Source of the DNA: Toxonevra muliebris
Taxonomy: Eukaryota; Arthropoda; Insecta; Diptera; Pallopteridae
Assembly (NCBI GenBank): GCA_963691655.1
Contig: OY829328.1
Location: 74,094,400-74,158,399, forward strand
DNA: 64,000 nucleotides
Direction of reading: 5' to 3'
The first letter of the stretch is position 1. Every line of letters begins with the position of its first letter. The notes beneath the pieces are model-generated. The model was not told the DNA's origin, did not search any database, and was given only the letters and a program-made list of their open reading frames with translations. A program made the translations under genes and the position numbers. Of this stretch, positions 12,390-24,782 are shown one piece after another.

Positions 12390-13045
12390 CAAACGAGAAA
12401 AAAGAATGCATAAACGATATTATCAGAGATCTCATCGAAGAGAGGAGAGGAGAGCAGCAAAAAGAGCAATTGATTTAGCAAACTCGATCGAGGAGCTGCA
12501 ACAATCTATAACGTTCTCATTAAAAGGGTCATTGCCCTTGACCATCAGTTAATGATTAAGTGTGTGCAGAGGACAGATAGTGTGGCCATGGAGTGTGTTC
12601 AAAAACTTAATGAGTGCGCTCGTGTAAACGAGCTTACACTGATGTTGGTGAGAAGACATTCAGGCATAGAGCAAAATGAAATTGCTGATCTTTTGGCTAA
12701 AAAAGGTTCAACAGATGAATTTTGTGGACCAAAACCATGCATCGCCATTTGTGATGGATTGGTGGAGGAACTGTTAAAACAGTGAATGAACTCTAAACAT
12801 CGTAAAAGTTGGGAGGAAGTGGTAGTACAGTCAGTCAGCCTAAGTTGTCGGGCTAAATCGAAAGACTTTAAGCTTTCCTTTCAGGTATCACCTCAGGAAG
12901 ATGAAACTTGTTGAGGATGAAACCTATAGGTTGTGTCTGGAGGAGCTGAAAAAATCGGCGCACTTACTGTGCCAATGCCCAGCGTTGGCGAGCAGAAGTT
13001 TGGCAATCTTGGGTCATCGATACGTTGATGAGACAGGAATTTCTA
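12390..13045 (+). mobile_element. LINE fragment with RNase H and terminal zinc cluster
   Basis: At 12552-12785 the frame includes LTLMLVRRHSGIEQNEIADLLAKKGS, the RNase H carboxy motif of LOA/I-type LINEs. At 12901-13040 MKLVEDETYRLCLEELKKSAHLLCQCPAL matches the Cys/His cluster that follows RNase H in such elements. Frameshifts separate the parts. It ends abruptly where an RTE-like fragment begins (about 13046), so the region is a composite of two unrelated LINEs. Confidence 0.65.
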
Positions 13046-14200
13046 CCAAGCGATTGGCTACAAGGAACCCTAATAAAAGTTCCTAAAAAGGGTGACTTAG
13101 CGCAGTGTAAAAATTATAGAGGCATAGTGCTCCTTTCAATTCCATGGAAAGTCCTTACACGAGTTCTGCTTAACCGTATTGACAAAACAATGGAAACTCA
13201 TCCTTATATAACAAATAAATAGCCTGACAGTCATTGTCGAACAAATAAGCGAGTGGCAGTCTTCCCTACACCTTAGGAGCTAATATCTGTCATTAAGGCA
13301 GTAGTTTGTCAGAACCTTTCAGCCCATTATTTAGTCCTCCTGGTCCTTGATCAGGTTTTGCACAACATACTGAACGGGAAAAATCTAGATATGCCTTGGA
13401 ACTTCACAGAACAGCTAGAGGAATTCGATTATGTCGACGATATCTGGTTCTTGCCCGTAAAGCATTCTGATATGCAGTCTAAGCTAGATGATCTATCCGC
13501 CGAATCAGCAAAGGTTGAATTAAAAATCAACCATGAAAAAACCAAATCAATGAAGATAAATGCAAATTCCATGCAACACATTCTCAATGGGACCAACAAC
13601 GATCGAATCCATAGACCACTTCACTTACATGGGGAGCATCATTTGAGCCGAAGACAGAGCAAATCAAGATATCAAAGCGAGAATTGGAAAAGCGAATGGT
13701 GCATTTTCACAGCTGCGCCCCATTTAGAGCTCCCATTTAATATCCGCCAATACAATAATTAAAATGTTCAAATCTATCGTCATATCTGTGCTGCTGTACG
13801 GATGCAACACTTGGCTTACCAATCATACATGCAAAGCTTGGGTAACAACAGCTGCCTATGTCGAATAAGTACTATGCATCTGATGGCCGAACGTAATCAG
13901 CAACACAAATTTGTACCGAAGATGCGACGTGGACCCAATTTCCGTTCAAATAAAACGTAGAAAATGGAAATGGATTGGACACACTCTGCGTAAAGAGCAT
14001 TATGAAATTTGCTGCCAAGTTCTAGACTGGAATCCACAAGGCTCTAGAAAGCGGGGACGCCCAAAGATTACGTTGAAATGCAGTCTACTTAAGGACAACA
14101 GGGAAAACATTGAGTGAATTGAAGACGCTAGCTAACAACCGAACACGCAGGTGATGCTTTGTAGAGGCTCTATGCACCACTAGATGTTAAATGGAACTGA
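13030..14200 (+). mobile_element. Degenerate RTE-like LINE fragment
   Basis: QEFLPSDWLQGTLIKVPKKGDLAQCKNYRGI (13030-13120) is the classic RT entry motif. At 13420-13450 FDYVDDIWFL is a damaged F/Y-ADD catalytic box. At 13560-13600 follow NHEKTKSMKIN and related residues. At 13950-14090 the C-terminal block KWKWIGHTLRK...WNPQGSRKRGRPKIT is typical of RTE-like elements. Internal deletions and stops abound. It belongs to the same general type as the fragments at 5880-7200 and 17730-18120. Confidence 0.65.
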
Positions 14201-16330
14201 TGATGATCACCAAGATTATTCAATAACACAGAACCCCAGAAAATTTTCCCGCAATAATCGAGGCATGAATAAATTTTACTTGGAAGTGAAACGGAAAATT
14301 ACTTATTATATCCGAAGTAAAAAAAAAAATTGTCTACAACTATCGATAAGCCCGAAAAGTTGTCGATAATTATCGATAAAGTTCAGAGAGCAATCTTTTT
14401 GTGCAAGCCATCCCTATTAATCAAACCAAAACCCAATAATATAAGTTATCATTGTATGTATACAGTGTTTGAAATAAGGTCGTCGCATTAATCAAATGTT
14501 TCACTATTTACTACGCTATCAAGGATGATGGTGTCCGGGACAAGGTAATGTATCTTGCATTGTGCTTAGATACAACTTTGAGGCCTATCAGACTGCAGCT
14601 GTTTAAGTTAAACCCTCTACCGATGAAATTCTCATACTTTTTGAACGAAAAAAAAGAAGGATTTTAAAGGGACGAACAATTTAAAACCCCCCTCGCCCCC
14701 TTAGTAAATATCTAGATTTTCTAGTCACCAGGGGTAACTGCTTGAATTTCAATATCGCTTTCTTAAAACTTAACAATATCGGGGGAAATATGTGCTGCCT
14801 AAACATAACCCGCAGTTCATGCTCATTTCAGACGATCTGGATCTAGATTAAGCCATTAAGGACGAGCGCGAATCAAAGTAGATAGGTCAAGAAAGTAACC
14901 TGAGAAAAAAATTGTTTTTGAACCTGGTTCTGTAACGGCTCAGCGACAAGGTGCCATATGGCATCGCTAGGCATTACTAGGTTAACCTATTCTGAGTAAA
15001 ATAATCACAGGCTGGACTGCTTCCGTTTCATTCAAAAAGTATCCACTTCTGATCAGGATAATCAAGGATAAGGATATCTCCAAGATACAAAACATCTAGA
15101 TATACCTTCACATTTGAAGAGATCTTTGGACGATCGTCTCCCTCAAAGATAGAGGCAAACGACAGTTGCTGGCTATTGTTGTGAACGCGGAATCTTTTTA
15201 GAAGATCACAGCTAATGACAATAACATCAACCACAGCTTTGGTAAGGTAAGAATTAATCACCAAAGGTGTGATGGGCAAAATATTTTATATTTAAACATA
15301 TTGCATTAAATAAACTGTGCAATGACAAAAAACAGAATTTTTTTTATTGTCCCTTTTTTATTGCCACTTGTCGCATCTTTTTTGTCGTTATTGGTTTGAA
15401 TGTGCATATACTTAGTATATGATTATGATATTGTGCTCATAAATATTCTATTATTTCTCGATAAAATCAATAGACTCCTCAAGTAGCATTTGATGGTATT
15501 GTTTATTGAGGTAAGTTCAAGTGCAAGAACAATTCAGACAATGATGAATCTCATTTTTGCTTTTAAGCATGAATAAATCTGTAAGTCAAGGATAGAAAAA
15601 TTATTTTAACATTGACATTCATAGCATGAAAATATTGTGAAATTTACATCAGTATTTTATTTTTAAGTTTTTTAAAGCTAGAACAAAATCAAAAGGATAG
15701 GGAGATGACAAGCAAGAAGGAGGCAAGAAAATTCTTCGAAAATATATGACGTCGATATATCAAACTACTCGATTCGGCTATTTTAACCTGCTTACCTTGC
15801 TTCTCCTGAACAAGGTGAGCGGGTGAAAAATGCAGATGCGTTTTTGCACCTAGGGAACTTTACATTTTCGTTTCTATGCGTCATTTTGTTTGACATTTCT
15901 TTTGACCATTATATTCTAATTCCGCCGGTGTAAAATTTTGTATAAATAAATTATAAAGTTTATCTACTAAATGAAAGCTGGAGAATTATCTATTAAATAC
16001 TGAAATAAATTCTTCATTCTTTATATTGCTTGACGTTTATTCTGATCAATTTATGAACATTTCCTTATTTCCATTGGGCGAGACCCCTTATCCTTATGTA
16101 GGCAATATAAATTTTCACTTGTGTCCCCGAAACTGCTGAATTCATTTGTGATGCTTCAAACAATAAAGGTAGATAAATTTTGTATTGATTTACCATTCCG
16201 AATTATTTTTATTTATTTTATTTAATACATTTAATTAAAATAACTAAAAACTAGATTAGAATGCTAGCTACCAGGGTTTTCGACTCAAATTTCCATATTA
16301 CTTTGACATCTGAATTGTGTCGAGTTTTTA
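14201..16330 (+). other. Intron 3 stretch of unknown content
   Basis: AT-rich sequence without recognised element ends. Three TATCGATA-like sites cluster at 14341-14378. An 83-codon minus-strand frame at 15028-15279 (with YLTKAVVDVIVISCDLLKRF) has no homology I can name; it could be a retroelement scrap. Nothing else stands out. Confidence 0.4.
14341..14378. promoter_or_regulatory. Cluster of DRE-like TATCGATA motifs
   Basis: TATCGATA occurs at 14341-14348 and 14371-14378, with TGTCGATA near 14361. In Drosophila TATCGATA is the core of the DNA replication-related element bound by DREF, usually near housekeeping promoters. Here the cluster is inside a receptor intron, next to LINE debris, with no start site visible, so function is uncertain. 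Confidence 0.35.
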
Positions 16331-16339
16331 TGGCAGGCT

Positions 16340-17225
16340 TTGGTCGCAAACTTGCATCCGGGACGTAGACATAACTGCTTGGGGGTAACCTTCGACAGCC
16401 TCCTCATCTTCTCCACACACGTTTCCAACGTGAGGAACCGGCTGCGTGAAAGAAACAATGTCTTCAAGGCTGTTTCCGGAAGTACGCGGGGGGAAAGACA
16501 ACGAGACATTGTTTACAACGAGAGGCAGATCAGTTGTGAACTACGCCGCACCAATATGGTCTCCCACCATCAGTAAGACTCAATGGACGAAACTGTAAGC
16601 CAACGAAAACACGCAATCAGGAACTCCTACAGAATGTGTATTAATGTCGCATTAAGATCATCTGCACGAGGAGTCCAACCTGCCAAAAATCAGATCCCGT
16701 AATATTCTCCTGACGAAGCAATTTCTGCTAAGCCGTCACATGAGCCACCACCCCAACAACTCGATTACAGTAGTGACACCCCCTCTCAGAAACATCAGAG
16801 AAAATATGTTCAAATACCGCGAAGAAATCGGAAGATTCACCCAAGATCGGCATACAATGCGACCCTGAGTGTTCTCCATCGGGAGCCGTTGGAAGAGTCT
16901 ATCAACGGATACGCCTCCAACTTAGTCACAGGTTGTCCGTCTCCACCAATAACAGATGATGAAAAGTCCCTGCCCAGAGAAACCAGAACTATACTTGCCC
17001 AACTTCGATCTGGCTGGAGCAGGGTTCAAAATAGCTACATGTCACGGATCTCTACCGAATTCAGAGACGAATACCCAGATTGTGGACAGAGCCCACATAA
17101 TACATTTCACCTTTTTAACTACCCTGAACGACCAACTATCTTAGGGGTACTGGATCTTTGGACACAGCAGACGAGTGTCGCCAACTTCCTTGGTTTTAAA
17201 ACTACAAATGGCGAACAATGATAAT
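16340..17225 (+). mobile_element. Jockey-like LINE, 3' part only
   Basis: Reading across frames on the + strand: LGVTFDSLLIFSTHVSNVRN...ERNNVFKAVSGST (16370-16480), then remnants of the LNYAAPIWSPTIS block (about 16535-16570), then the carboxy end ILAQLRSGW (17010), and YPDCGQSPHNTFHLFNYPERPT...LDLWTQQTSVANFLG (17070-17200), which is the characteristic Cys/His-cluster ending of jockey-clade ORF2 proteins. The first zinc ligand region and several frames are damaged. The 5' part is missing. Confidence 0.7.
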
Positions 17226-17729
17226 CAACAGTGATACATATGACAAAGATATCCGATTGCATTACCACGACAACCACAACAACTCGAATTTCCATTATGG
17301 TCTGGGGCTTGTCATCTAAAATTCTCCTGAAAAAAATTGAGGCCGAACTTTTCAACAAAGCTGGTTCAAAATTGAATTCAGGTTCAAAAAGCGGTGGGTT
17401 CGGAAACCTCGTCAATTTTCGCCATCTCCTCTTTTCCCTTCCCAAAATGGGCCCAAAACTAAAACTACTTGAGGCGTCAATACCTCTTAATCCAGCACTG
17501 CTGGCCATGACTACTCCGAAAATAAAAATGACAAAATCGTAATTGCCGTTGTTTGGCTTAAAAAAAGACCTGCCTTCTGACTTGTTTAAGGCTGGAGGCA
17601 AACAGCTTACGAAACGTATGCACGAGGTCCATCTCAGCGCAGAGTTCACAAGTACATAAGGCAATACAATGATTTGAGATAACTATCGTGCGAGAAATCT
17701 ATAAGGTTCAATTGAACATGAATTGAACA
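17226..17729 (+). other. Unassigned intron 3 sequence after LINE
   Basis: Contains a 103-codon + frame (17231-17542) and an overlapping 181-codon minus frame (17119-17664). Neither resembles a known family, and the minus frame overlaps jockey-like coding sequence, so both are probably chance. There is a small ACA/ACC-rich run near 17266-17286. Confidence 0.35.
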
Positions 17730-18156
17730 TCGTTGAATTTTCAAGCCTAAATATCTACCACTTGGATATGGATCTCTCTTTTGACTTTGCAAAATCATAC
17801 TGGGCATTACCAGCTGCATATTAAAAATTAGAATAGGATATTTTTACTCCATTTCATGCCATGCAAGGATTCTTCAATCTTCTGCTAGAGAAAATAATTC
17901 GAGCTATAGACAACAACATTCCCCGCACTGTATTCTAAAAGAGTTTCATGCTGCTTGCATACGCTGATAATACAGAAATCACTGTCTTTAATATACAGGA
18001 GAGCAGTCAACGCAACATTGACGACGAGTGTGTCTAGCGGTGAATGGACGCTGTCAATTGAATTTTAAAACCAGCCAGGAGTAAGCGAACTTTATAGTTA
18101 TGCTGTATTTTGTCCCTTCTTTCGTGTACATATGATATTTTTTTACATTATGATTC
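17730..18156 (+). mobile_element. RTE-like RT fragment
   Basis: Frames include LDMDLSFDFAKSYW (RT motif A-like, about 17760-17805), AMQGFFNLLLEKIIRAIDN (about 17860-17915) and SFMLLAYADNTEITVF (motif C, with YADN in place of YADD, about 17943-17990). The order matches an RTE-like reverse transcriptase with small deletions. Its downstream side stops where the Tc1-like element at 18159 begins. Confidence 0.55.
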
Positions 18157-18158
18157 TA

Positions 18159-19415
18159 AGGGGTGAACCAGAAAATTTTTAGAATTTTTACGTATTCATT
18201 ATGTGCAATTGTCAAGAGTTAGCACCCCGTTACCTTCAAGTGAAAGTATCTATAAATAGTGCTGTTTTTTTTCTATATTAGTCATTTTTATCTTGGATCG
18301 ACTTAAGTCAACATGACGAACCAACAAGAACAGCGCCGCAAATTACTACTGGACATTTACTTAACTGATAAGACGAAGTCTAGACTAAGCATTGCAAGGG
18401 AAAGCACAGCGAGTTTAGCGACGGTTTATAACGTCATAAACAACTACAACGCGGGAAACTCCATCTGCAGAGCCGAAGGGTCAGGCAGAAAAAAGGGTCC
18501 AAATAACCCAGAAGTGCTGAAAAAGATTGTTAGTACATATCGGGCTAATCCCACGAGGTCGACTCGAGATGTTGCAGCAACAGCTGGTACATCGCAAGCA
18601 ACTGTAATGCGATATAAGCGAAGTCAAAGGTTAAGGACCTATAAACAGCGGAAAGTACCTGACCGGTCGGAAGCAAACGAAAAAAATAGCGAAGACGCGT
18701 GCCCGATCTGTATGACAATTACCTAACCAAATTCGATTGCGTGATTTTTAATGATGAGACCTACTGTAAAGTAGACTTCAACCGGTTGCCTGGGAATGCC
18801 TATTTCATAATAAAGAATAAGAATGCAACACCCAGAAAATACTCTGAAGTAAAATATACCAAATTTCCGAAACGCTTCTTGGTATGGCAAACTATTTGCA
18901 CCTGCGGTCTACGGAGCAAGGCAGTCATTACGACAGGTACAATTAACGTCTGAATTTATATAGAAGAATGGCTGCAAAAACGCTTTCTACCATTTATTGG
19001 ACAGCACAAGGAAACCGTTTTGTTTTAGCCAGACCTACTAGCCACAATTCATTACTCCAGATCAACTATGGAATGGTATAAGGAAAATAATGTTACAGTG
19101 GTTCCAAAAGAGGCAAATCCTCCCAATTGCCCGGAATTTCTGCCTATTGAAAGATATTCGGCTATAATGAAGCAAATCGTAAGAAAAACAAAGAAAGTTT
19201 GCAAAAATTATGTAGAATTCTGAAATCGATGGCATCATCAAGCCTATGCAGTAGTCACCGAACGTACTGTCCAGTCTCTAACTAAAAAATAAATTTGAAT
19301 CAATTTTTTTTGTGAATTATAGTTTAAAAAATGTTTGATAAACTGAACTTTATTTGAGTGAAAACGGACTGTTGATTGGTTTTTAATGTCTCCGTAAAAA
19401 TTCTGGTTCTCCCCT
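18159..19415 (+). mobile_element. Tc1/mariner element with DD37E-like transposase, broken
   Basis: Terminal inverted repeats AGGGGTGAACCAGAA (18159) and TTCTGGTTCTCCCCT (ending 19415) lie between TA dinucleotides (18157-58, 19416-17). Transposase frames begin at ATG 18313 with paired HTH domains (ATVYNVINNYNAGN, then TSQATVMRYKRSQRLRTYKQ). They continue after a frame change near 18690 with the first catalytic region NDETYCKVDFNRLPG, then after stops PDLLATIHYSRSTMEWY, and NPPNCPEFLPIERY with the final Glu. As read, 38 residues separate the second Asp and the Glu. At least two frameshifts and three in-frame stops inactivate it. Confidence 0.88.
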
Positions 19416-19417
19416 TA

Positions 19418-20767
19418 AGCTCAATTTCTCTCTTAATCTTCACTTAATTTCTCGCTCTGTCTCTCTTAACTACTATGTGAATAATACTTCTATGTGGCTA
19501 AAATAAGTCCTTTTTTTCTCAACTCTAAGGAACCTATTGACAGCTACGATCCTTCACAGAATCAAACACACAGGGGGCATATTACAAACACACTTGCATT
19601 ATGTTGAGAAATTTTAAGACGATACATACAAGAAGTTCTTGTTGTTTGTCATTTCCTTAAATGAAATACAGACGCACACATGCATAAACAACTACAAAAA
19701 CTGCATTGCATGTAGGTTGGAATTTAATTTAAAGATTATTACAACGAAACGTAACGAAAGGAAAACAAAAAACAAAAAAAAACAGCAAAAAACTAAAACT
19801 ATGAATGTATGAAATTTCCGGTTAAATATGAAAGAAGCAAAAAAGAAAAAAACCATAAAAATGAGCAAATGCAGCAGCATAACAAACAAAATAAAATGTC
19901 AAAACAAAAACTTTTTTATGCAAACACAATATACATAGATGCAAAAGCATATGTATGTGTGTGTGTGTATGAAAAAATGACAGAAAAACTCTTCAACATA
20001 GAAAATTCAACATTTAAATCTATGTATGTGTGTGTGTGTTTGTGGTAAAAAAAAAACCTTAACGTTTGCGTTGAGCAGGGATTGTATAAAGTATCTGCCA
20101 GCTATAAGTTACACACACACCTACATATTTACATCCTAACACACACACACACAAACACAGAAATGAAAGTCAAACACTAGGACATAACTAAAACGGGAGA
20201 ATTATGTAGTCAGTGAGCGGATGTGCTGTTGTCTGGGCAATTTCTTTCTCTTTCCGTTTCGTATCGTTTCATTCCGTCTGTCTTTCTCCTTTCTTTTCCT
20301 TTGCTATAACATTTCTTTAAATTTTTTGTGCTTTTTTGTTTTTGTTTTATTTCTGTAATGAAATTTACTTTGGCACTTTTAACACAGAAATTCTCTGTTT
20401 CTGATTGTGCGGAGGAGGATGCCTGAGAATGAAATTTGATATGTGACGGAAGAAGAAAGTGTATAGGCGAACATTTTTTTTTCTTTTTTTTTTTTTTGCT
20501 TTCCCATTTTTGGTTGATGTTTTTTTTAGTTTTTATTTATAGGAAAAGTTGCTGGAATTTGTGGGCATGTTGTATAATTTTATTTGTTTATTTAAAGAAC
20601 ACAGAAATGAAAAGTAAATTGACTAAAACCGAAAGCTACAATCTTTTCATTTTTATTTAATTTTATTTGGTGCTTGTTGGAATTTTGCTTGCACCGTTAC
20701 ATGTTCAGAAACGATTGCTTGAGAGTGATTTTGCCAGTACTCACTAACACATTTGTGTGTATGTGTG
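19418..20767 (+). repeat. T-rich and CA/GT microsatellite stretch
   Basis: Short (GT)n/(CA)n runs occur at about 19954-19970, 20026-20040 and 20105-20155, with poly-T at about 20476-20500. No genes or element termini are recognised. Confidence 0.6.
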
Positions 20768-22523
20768 TTTTTTTTTTCTCGAAGGGGGAATCTTTCATAG
20801 ATACCGTCATCCATAGACGGCATGCACGAATCATACTGCCAGCTAAGGTACGCCTCATTCGGATCTTGCGAAACAGTACGCCTACGTACTAAACCCTTAA
20901 CTCCGTCTTCTGTAGCTTGCATTAGTATTTGGCCCTGCGGGACCGCCGTTAAGCACTACTTCGCAGGGACAAGCTGAGCCGAAATGTCTCTTCACACACC
21001 CCCTAGAGGGTTATTCATCGTTTGAACGTCTCCATTTTCACTTTTGCGCTGCCTTTCTTTCTTCCTGAGCTCCTGGAGCGCTGTTGCGGACCATTCCTTC
21101 ATCTTAGCCCACACCAATCTCGATTGCAGCATGTGGCTCACAATGTTATCGGGTGTCATTCTTTCGTTTATTAACAATTCTATGGTCGTTCTCTCCGCTT
21201 CATATCTCGAACAAGAAAAAAAGATATGTTCTGCGTTTTCGCAATCATTGCTGCAGAAGGAGCAATTCATCGCATCATCATGACCAAATCTGAAACAGCC
21301 ATGACCCGTCAAAAACTGCGTCAAGTAAAAGTCTGTCTCGCCGTGTCTTCTATCGACTCAGGCTTGCACGCTCCTGCTGAGCCTGTGCGTCCATCTTCCT
21401 TTTTCTGCCGCGTCCCATTGTGTTTGCCACTCGTCGAGGCTCGTCTGTGTCTCCTCTTTGCGTTCGTCTACCGTTAGCCGCTTGTTTATTCTTTTTGCTC
21501 TGTTGTAGACTCTGCCCAGCTCCGAGGCCATTATGTCCGGCGGCATAATGCCAGATATAACACCGACCGCTTCGTGCGACACTGTCCTAAAAGCACAAGC
21601 AACTCTAATGGCGCTTAGCCTAAAAACTGCTTTCGCCTTCTTGACATATGTTTTTTGTCGCAGGGCTGTCCTCCATATAGGTGCCGCGTACATCAGTACG
21701 GACTGGCTAACTTTAGCCAGGAGCGCTCTCCTACTCTGGCTACGTCCACCAATGTTTGCCATGATTCTCGTCAAAGCCGCTGTCACTGTAGCCGCCTTGC
21801 TACAGGCTTTTTCAATATGCGTCTTGTAATTTAACCTTACCTCAGCGACGATTGCGTCACATTATTGTAACCTTCAATGTTCAGGGTGGTTGTTTCGAGT
21901 TTTTTTCAGCTCGTAATAAGCATCGCCTCTGTTTTCTGTCCTGCAAGTTGGAGCTTTATCATTGTGAGCCACTCCTTAATCTTCGTCGCTGTCTCATTGC
22001 AGATGCTCTGAATCTGGGTAAGCTCCTTCGCAACGCTCGTCAAGGCAATATCCTCCGCATATCCAATTATCTGGGCTTCCTTTGGCAGTGGAAGGTGAAA
22101 TACCCCATCGTACAGCACATTCCATAGCAACGGGTCCAGTACGGAGCCCTGCGGCACTCCGCCCGTCACAACGTAGTTTTTGGGACCTTCGTCTGTAACG
22201 TACAATAGCAGTCTATCAGACAGATAGCTATTTATTATCCGCAGCAGATACGCTGGTGTCTTCTTCGCCTCCAATGCCCTCATAATATGCGGCCAATATG
22301 CCGAGTTGAAAGCATTTTGTACGTCAAAAGTGACAACTGCGCAATATTTTTTGTCGCCATGCATCCATCTGGCGCCCTCTATGGCTTTGCTCGCAATGAC
22401 CGTCAATTTTCCGACTGCGTCTATGGTGGATTGATGTTTCCTAAAGCCAAATTGATTCTCCGACAAGCCAGGCGGTTCACCTTCTAGATGATGTTCCAGA
22501 CGTGTGCAGATCAGCCTCTCCAG
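20768..22523 (-). mobile_element. 5'-truncated R1-like LINE with polyA tail and GT-rich target duplication
   Basis: Minus-strand RT frame 22523-21906 shows ENQFGFRKHQSTIDAV, VVTFDVQNAFNSAYW (motif A), GGVPQGSVLDPLLWNVLYD (motif B) and IIGYAEDIALT (motif C, YAED in place of YADD). Frames 21786-21358 (LMYAAPIWRTAL..., EWQTQWDAAEKGRWTHRL) and 21324-20992 (FLTGHGCFRFGH...CSFCSNDCENAEHIFFSC, zinc cluster) complete an R1-type ORF2 carboxy half. The low-coordinate end is a T run (20768-20777, a polyA tail on minus). Both sides carry a similar sequence TTTGTGTGTRTGTGTG (20752-20767 and from 22524), a plausible target duplication, although simple-sequence. It shows frameshifts and 5' truncation. Confidence 0.85.
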
Positions 22524-22679
22524 TTTGTGTGTGTGTGTGAGTGTAAGTATGTATTTTATCAATTTTTGCATTAGTTTTTGTTCTATTTCTTGGAGTTAAT
22601 TTTTTGGCAATAAAAAATCATTATCTCGTGCCAACTATCAATACAGTACCACAAATAATTTTGGAAATATACCGTATTA

Positions 22680-23310
22680 AAAGTAAGGCTTGCAACGGAA
22701 GTGTCACATCCATTAACTCAAGCTTACCCATATTTTACCCATAGAATTCTATTGACAAATCATATTTTCATACTAAATCCTAGAACTGCACCACAAATAC
22801 TTCTTGAAATGTCTAATAGTAAAAATTCAGGTTGCATGGAAAGGACTACGCCTATTACTCCACCCTTCTCTATATCTTTCTTACAGAATACTGTTGATAA
22901 ATAATATTTCCATACCAAATCTTAGAGCTGCATCATAAATTCAGATTATAGTATAAGAGGTGCCTTGCCCCCTTTCCGAAATCTCATCCACTTTTTTTCT
23001 TGCCAACATCCTTGTTCCAAACCTCAGTACTTACTGTAAATTGTTGCGGAGATTTACCTAAAAAATCATTTGAGTTTTATGGAAGTTGCCGCGCCCTCTT
23101 GCCTAATTGACTTTAAATATTTTGTTTGTATGGAAAGTGCCACACCCATTTTTTAAAAAAATACTAAATTTTGCCCAATAACTACTACCAATATATCTTC
23201 ACCTCACAACAACCATTTATTGCCATCTTTGCTATGGTTCCTCTAAAATGTTAATTCAATTGTCTTGTTTGGATAGGAGGTTCCACACCCCTTTACCCCA
23301 TGTTCCAACA
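22680..23310 (+). repeat. Degenerate tandem repeat around a GGAAGTGCCACACCC core
   Basis: Related cores occur near 22695 (GGAAGTGTCACATCC), 22837 (GGAAAGGACTACGCC), 22955 (TAAGAGGTGCCTTGCCCCC), 23078 (TGGAAGTTGCCGCGCCC), 23130 (TGGAAAGTGCCACACCC) and 23273 (TAGGAGGTTCCACACCCC), each followed by a pyrimidine-rich or AT tail. Spacing varies between about 50 and 141 bp. No coding frame persists. I cannot name the repeat. Confidence 0.5.
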
Positions 23311-23481
23311 GGGAGTGCAACCATCACAATGCTGAAAACAATTTTTAAACCGGATCAGTAGTCCAAGATATTACTTGCTCGTTCGTCAACTTCACCATGA
23401 AAAAACGTAAACCTTGAATGACGTTTTGAAATTTCCAGAACACAAAACAGAAATAAAATTTAGGGGTGCGTTTGTATTGCA

Positions 23482-24782
23482 AAGTGCGGTTCACGCAAAA
23501 TTGGCACACAGGAAAGTTGCTGTATCCTTTTAACCAGAACACTCAGAATAACAAATAATGCATTAAATGATAGATTTAATATTGTGTTTTAAAACTATAA
23601 TATTAAAAGATTTAAATTTCTTTGTTGTGCAAAAAGTTCCGGGTATTCCTTTTAATGGACCCCATCAACCTTTGAACATCCGCTCTGGATACTTTTGCGG
23701 CTATTTGGTTCCGTTTTAGTAACATTGAATTCACATTTTTGACAATACCTGCATTTTTCTTCAACTTATATTTTGTAATAGCCCAGTATTTTTCGATCGG
23801 TCGAAGCTGGAGGCAATTGGGTGGATTCATATATTTGGGCACTACATCTACTTTATTTGTCTGATACCAATCCATGGTTTTCTTAGAGTAGTGGCAACTG
23901 GCTTAATCAGGCCAAAACTTTACTGGAGAATGGTGGTGACGAATAAATGGCAATAGTCGTTTCGAAAGGCACTCTTTGATGTAAATATCAGACGTCATAG
24001 AAGAGGATGTCACAAATGCCCTGGATTTGAGACCACAGCTGCAAATAGCCTGCCACACCATTGCTTTCTTTGCAAATTCATCCATTTTTATGTACTTGAA
24101 TTTTGAGGGTACATTACCACGATTCGCTGCCATATAAAATTTTTGACCTGGAAGCTGTTTAAGATCAAATTTTACGTATGATTCGTCATCCACAATAATG
24201 CATCTATCGAATTTGGTCAAAACATTATTATAAAAAAGACGAGCACGTTTTTTGGCCAGCAAATTCTGTTTGTCTGTTCTATTTGGATATTTTGTAGCAC
24301 GATAGCACTTTAGCCCAGCTTTTATGCGTATTCGTCTAGCTGTACTTTTGCTGGTACTGAATTTTTTGGCACGATCGCTATCCGATAGTCCGGGATTGCT
24401 TTTGATGGACCTCAAGATCTTTGCCTTTAATTTTAGGTTGGTGGTTCCCGTTTTGTTCACAAGTTTTTTAGCTCTTTCAACACTAAGAGTTTCTTTATAT
24501 CATTTTATAACTCTACATACCGTTCTTTTGGAGATATTTAACACTTTCGCAATCTTTGAACCAGACCACGACGGATTTTCAATAAATTTGTTCACAATTA
24601 ATTTTCTATTTGCAGCTTCCATTGTGCACAGAATCACCAACTTGCGATCAATTAATATGAAAAACTTATCAAGTAACGGTAACGGTTTTTTAACAAATCC
24701 CAGTAAAAAATTTGTTGTTCTTATGACTAAAGGCGACATGGTGACCACAATAAAGCGTGCCAATTTGGAGTGAACCGCACTT
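23482..24782 (-). mobile_element. Tc1/mariner element, DD37E type, copy A
   Basis: 1301 bp, bounded by AAGTGCGGTTCACGC (23482) and the inverse GTGAACCGCACTT (ending 24782), with TA on the right (24783-84) and CA on the left. The minus-strand transposase starts near 24622 (MEAANRKLIVNKF), with HTH SGSKIAKVLNISKRTVCRVI and a second HTH LSDSDRAKKFSTSKSTARRI. Catalytic blocks are DDESYVKFDLKQLPGQ, WPD followed by SCHYSKKTMDWY, and NPPNCLQLRPIEKYW, with 37 residues between the second Asp and Glu. Two nonsense codons are visible: TGA where copy B has CGA (about 24500), and TAA just after WPD (about 23904). It is highly similar to copy B at 56801-58102. Confidence 0.93.

Noticed and set aside
15028..15279. 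83-codon minus-strand ORF with hydrophobic patch
   Set aside because: No family recognised, AT-rich surroundings, length within chance; not called a gene.
17119..17664. 181-codon minus-strand ORF
   Set aside because: Overlaps the 3' part of a jockey-like LINE on the other strand and shows no recognisable domain.
22524..22570. GT repeat as LINE target duplication
   Set aside because: Kept only as plausible: simple-sequence similarity at both ends cannot prove a duplication.
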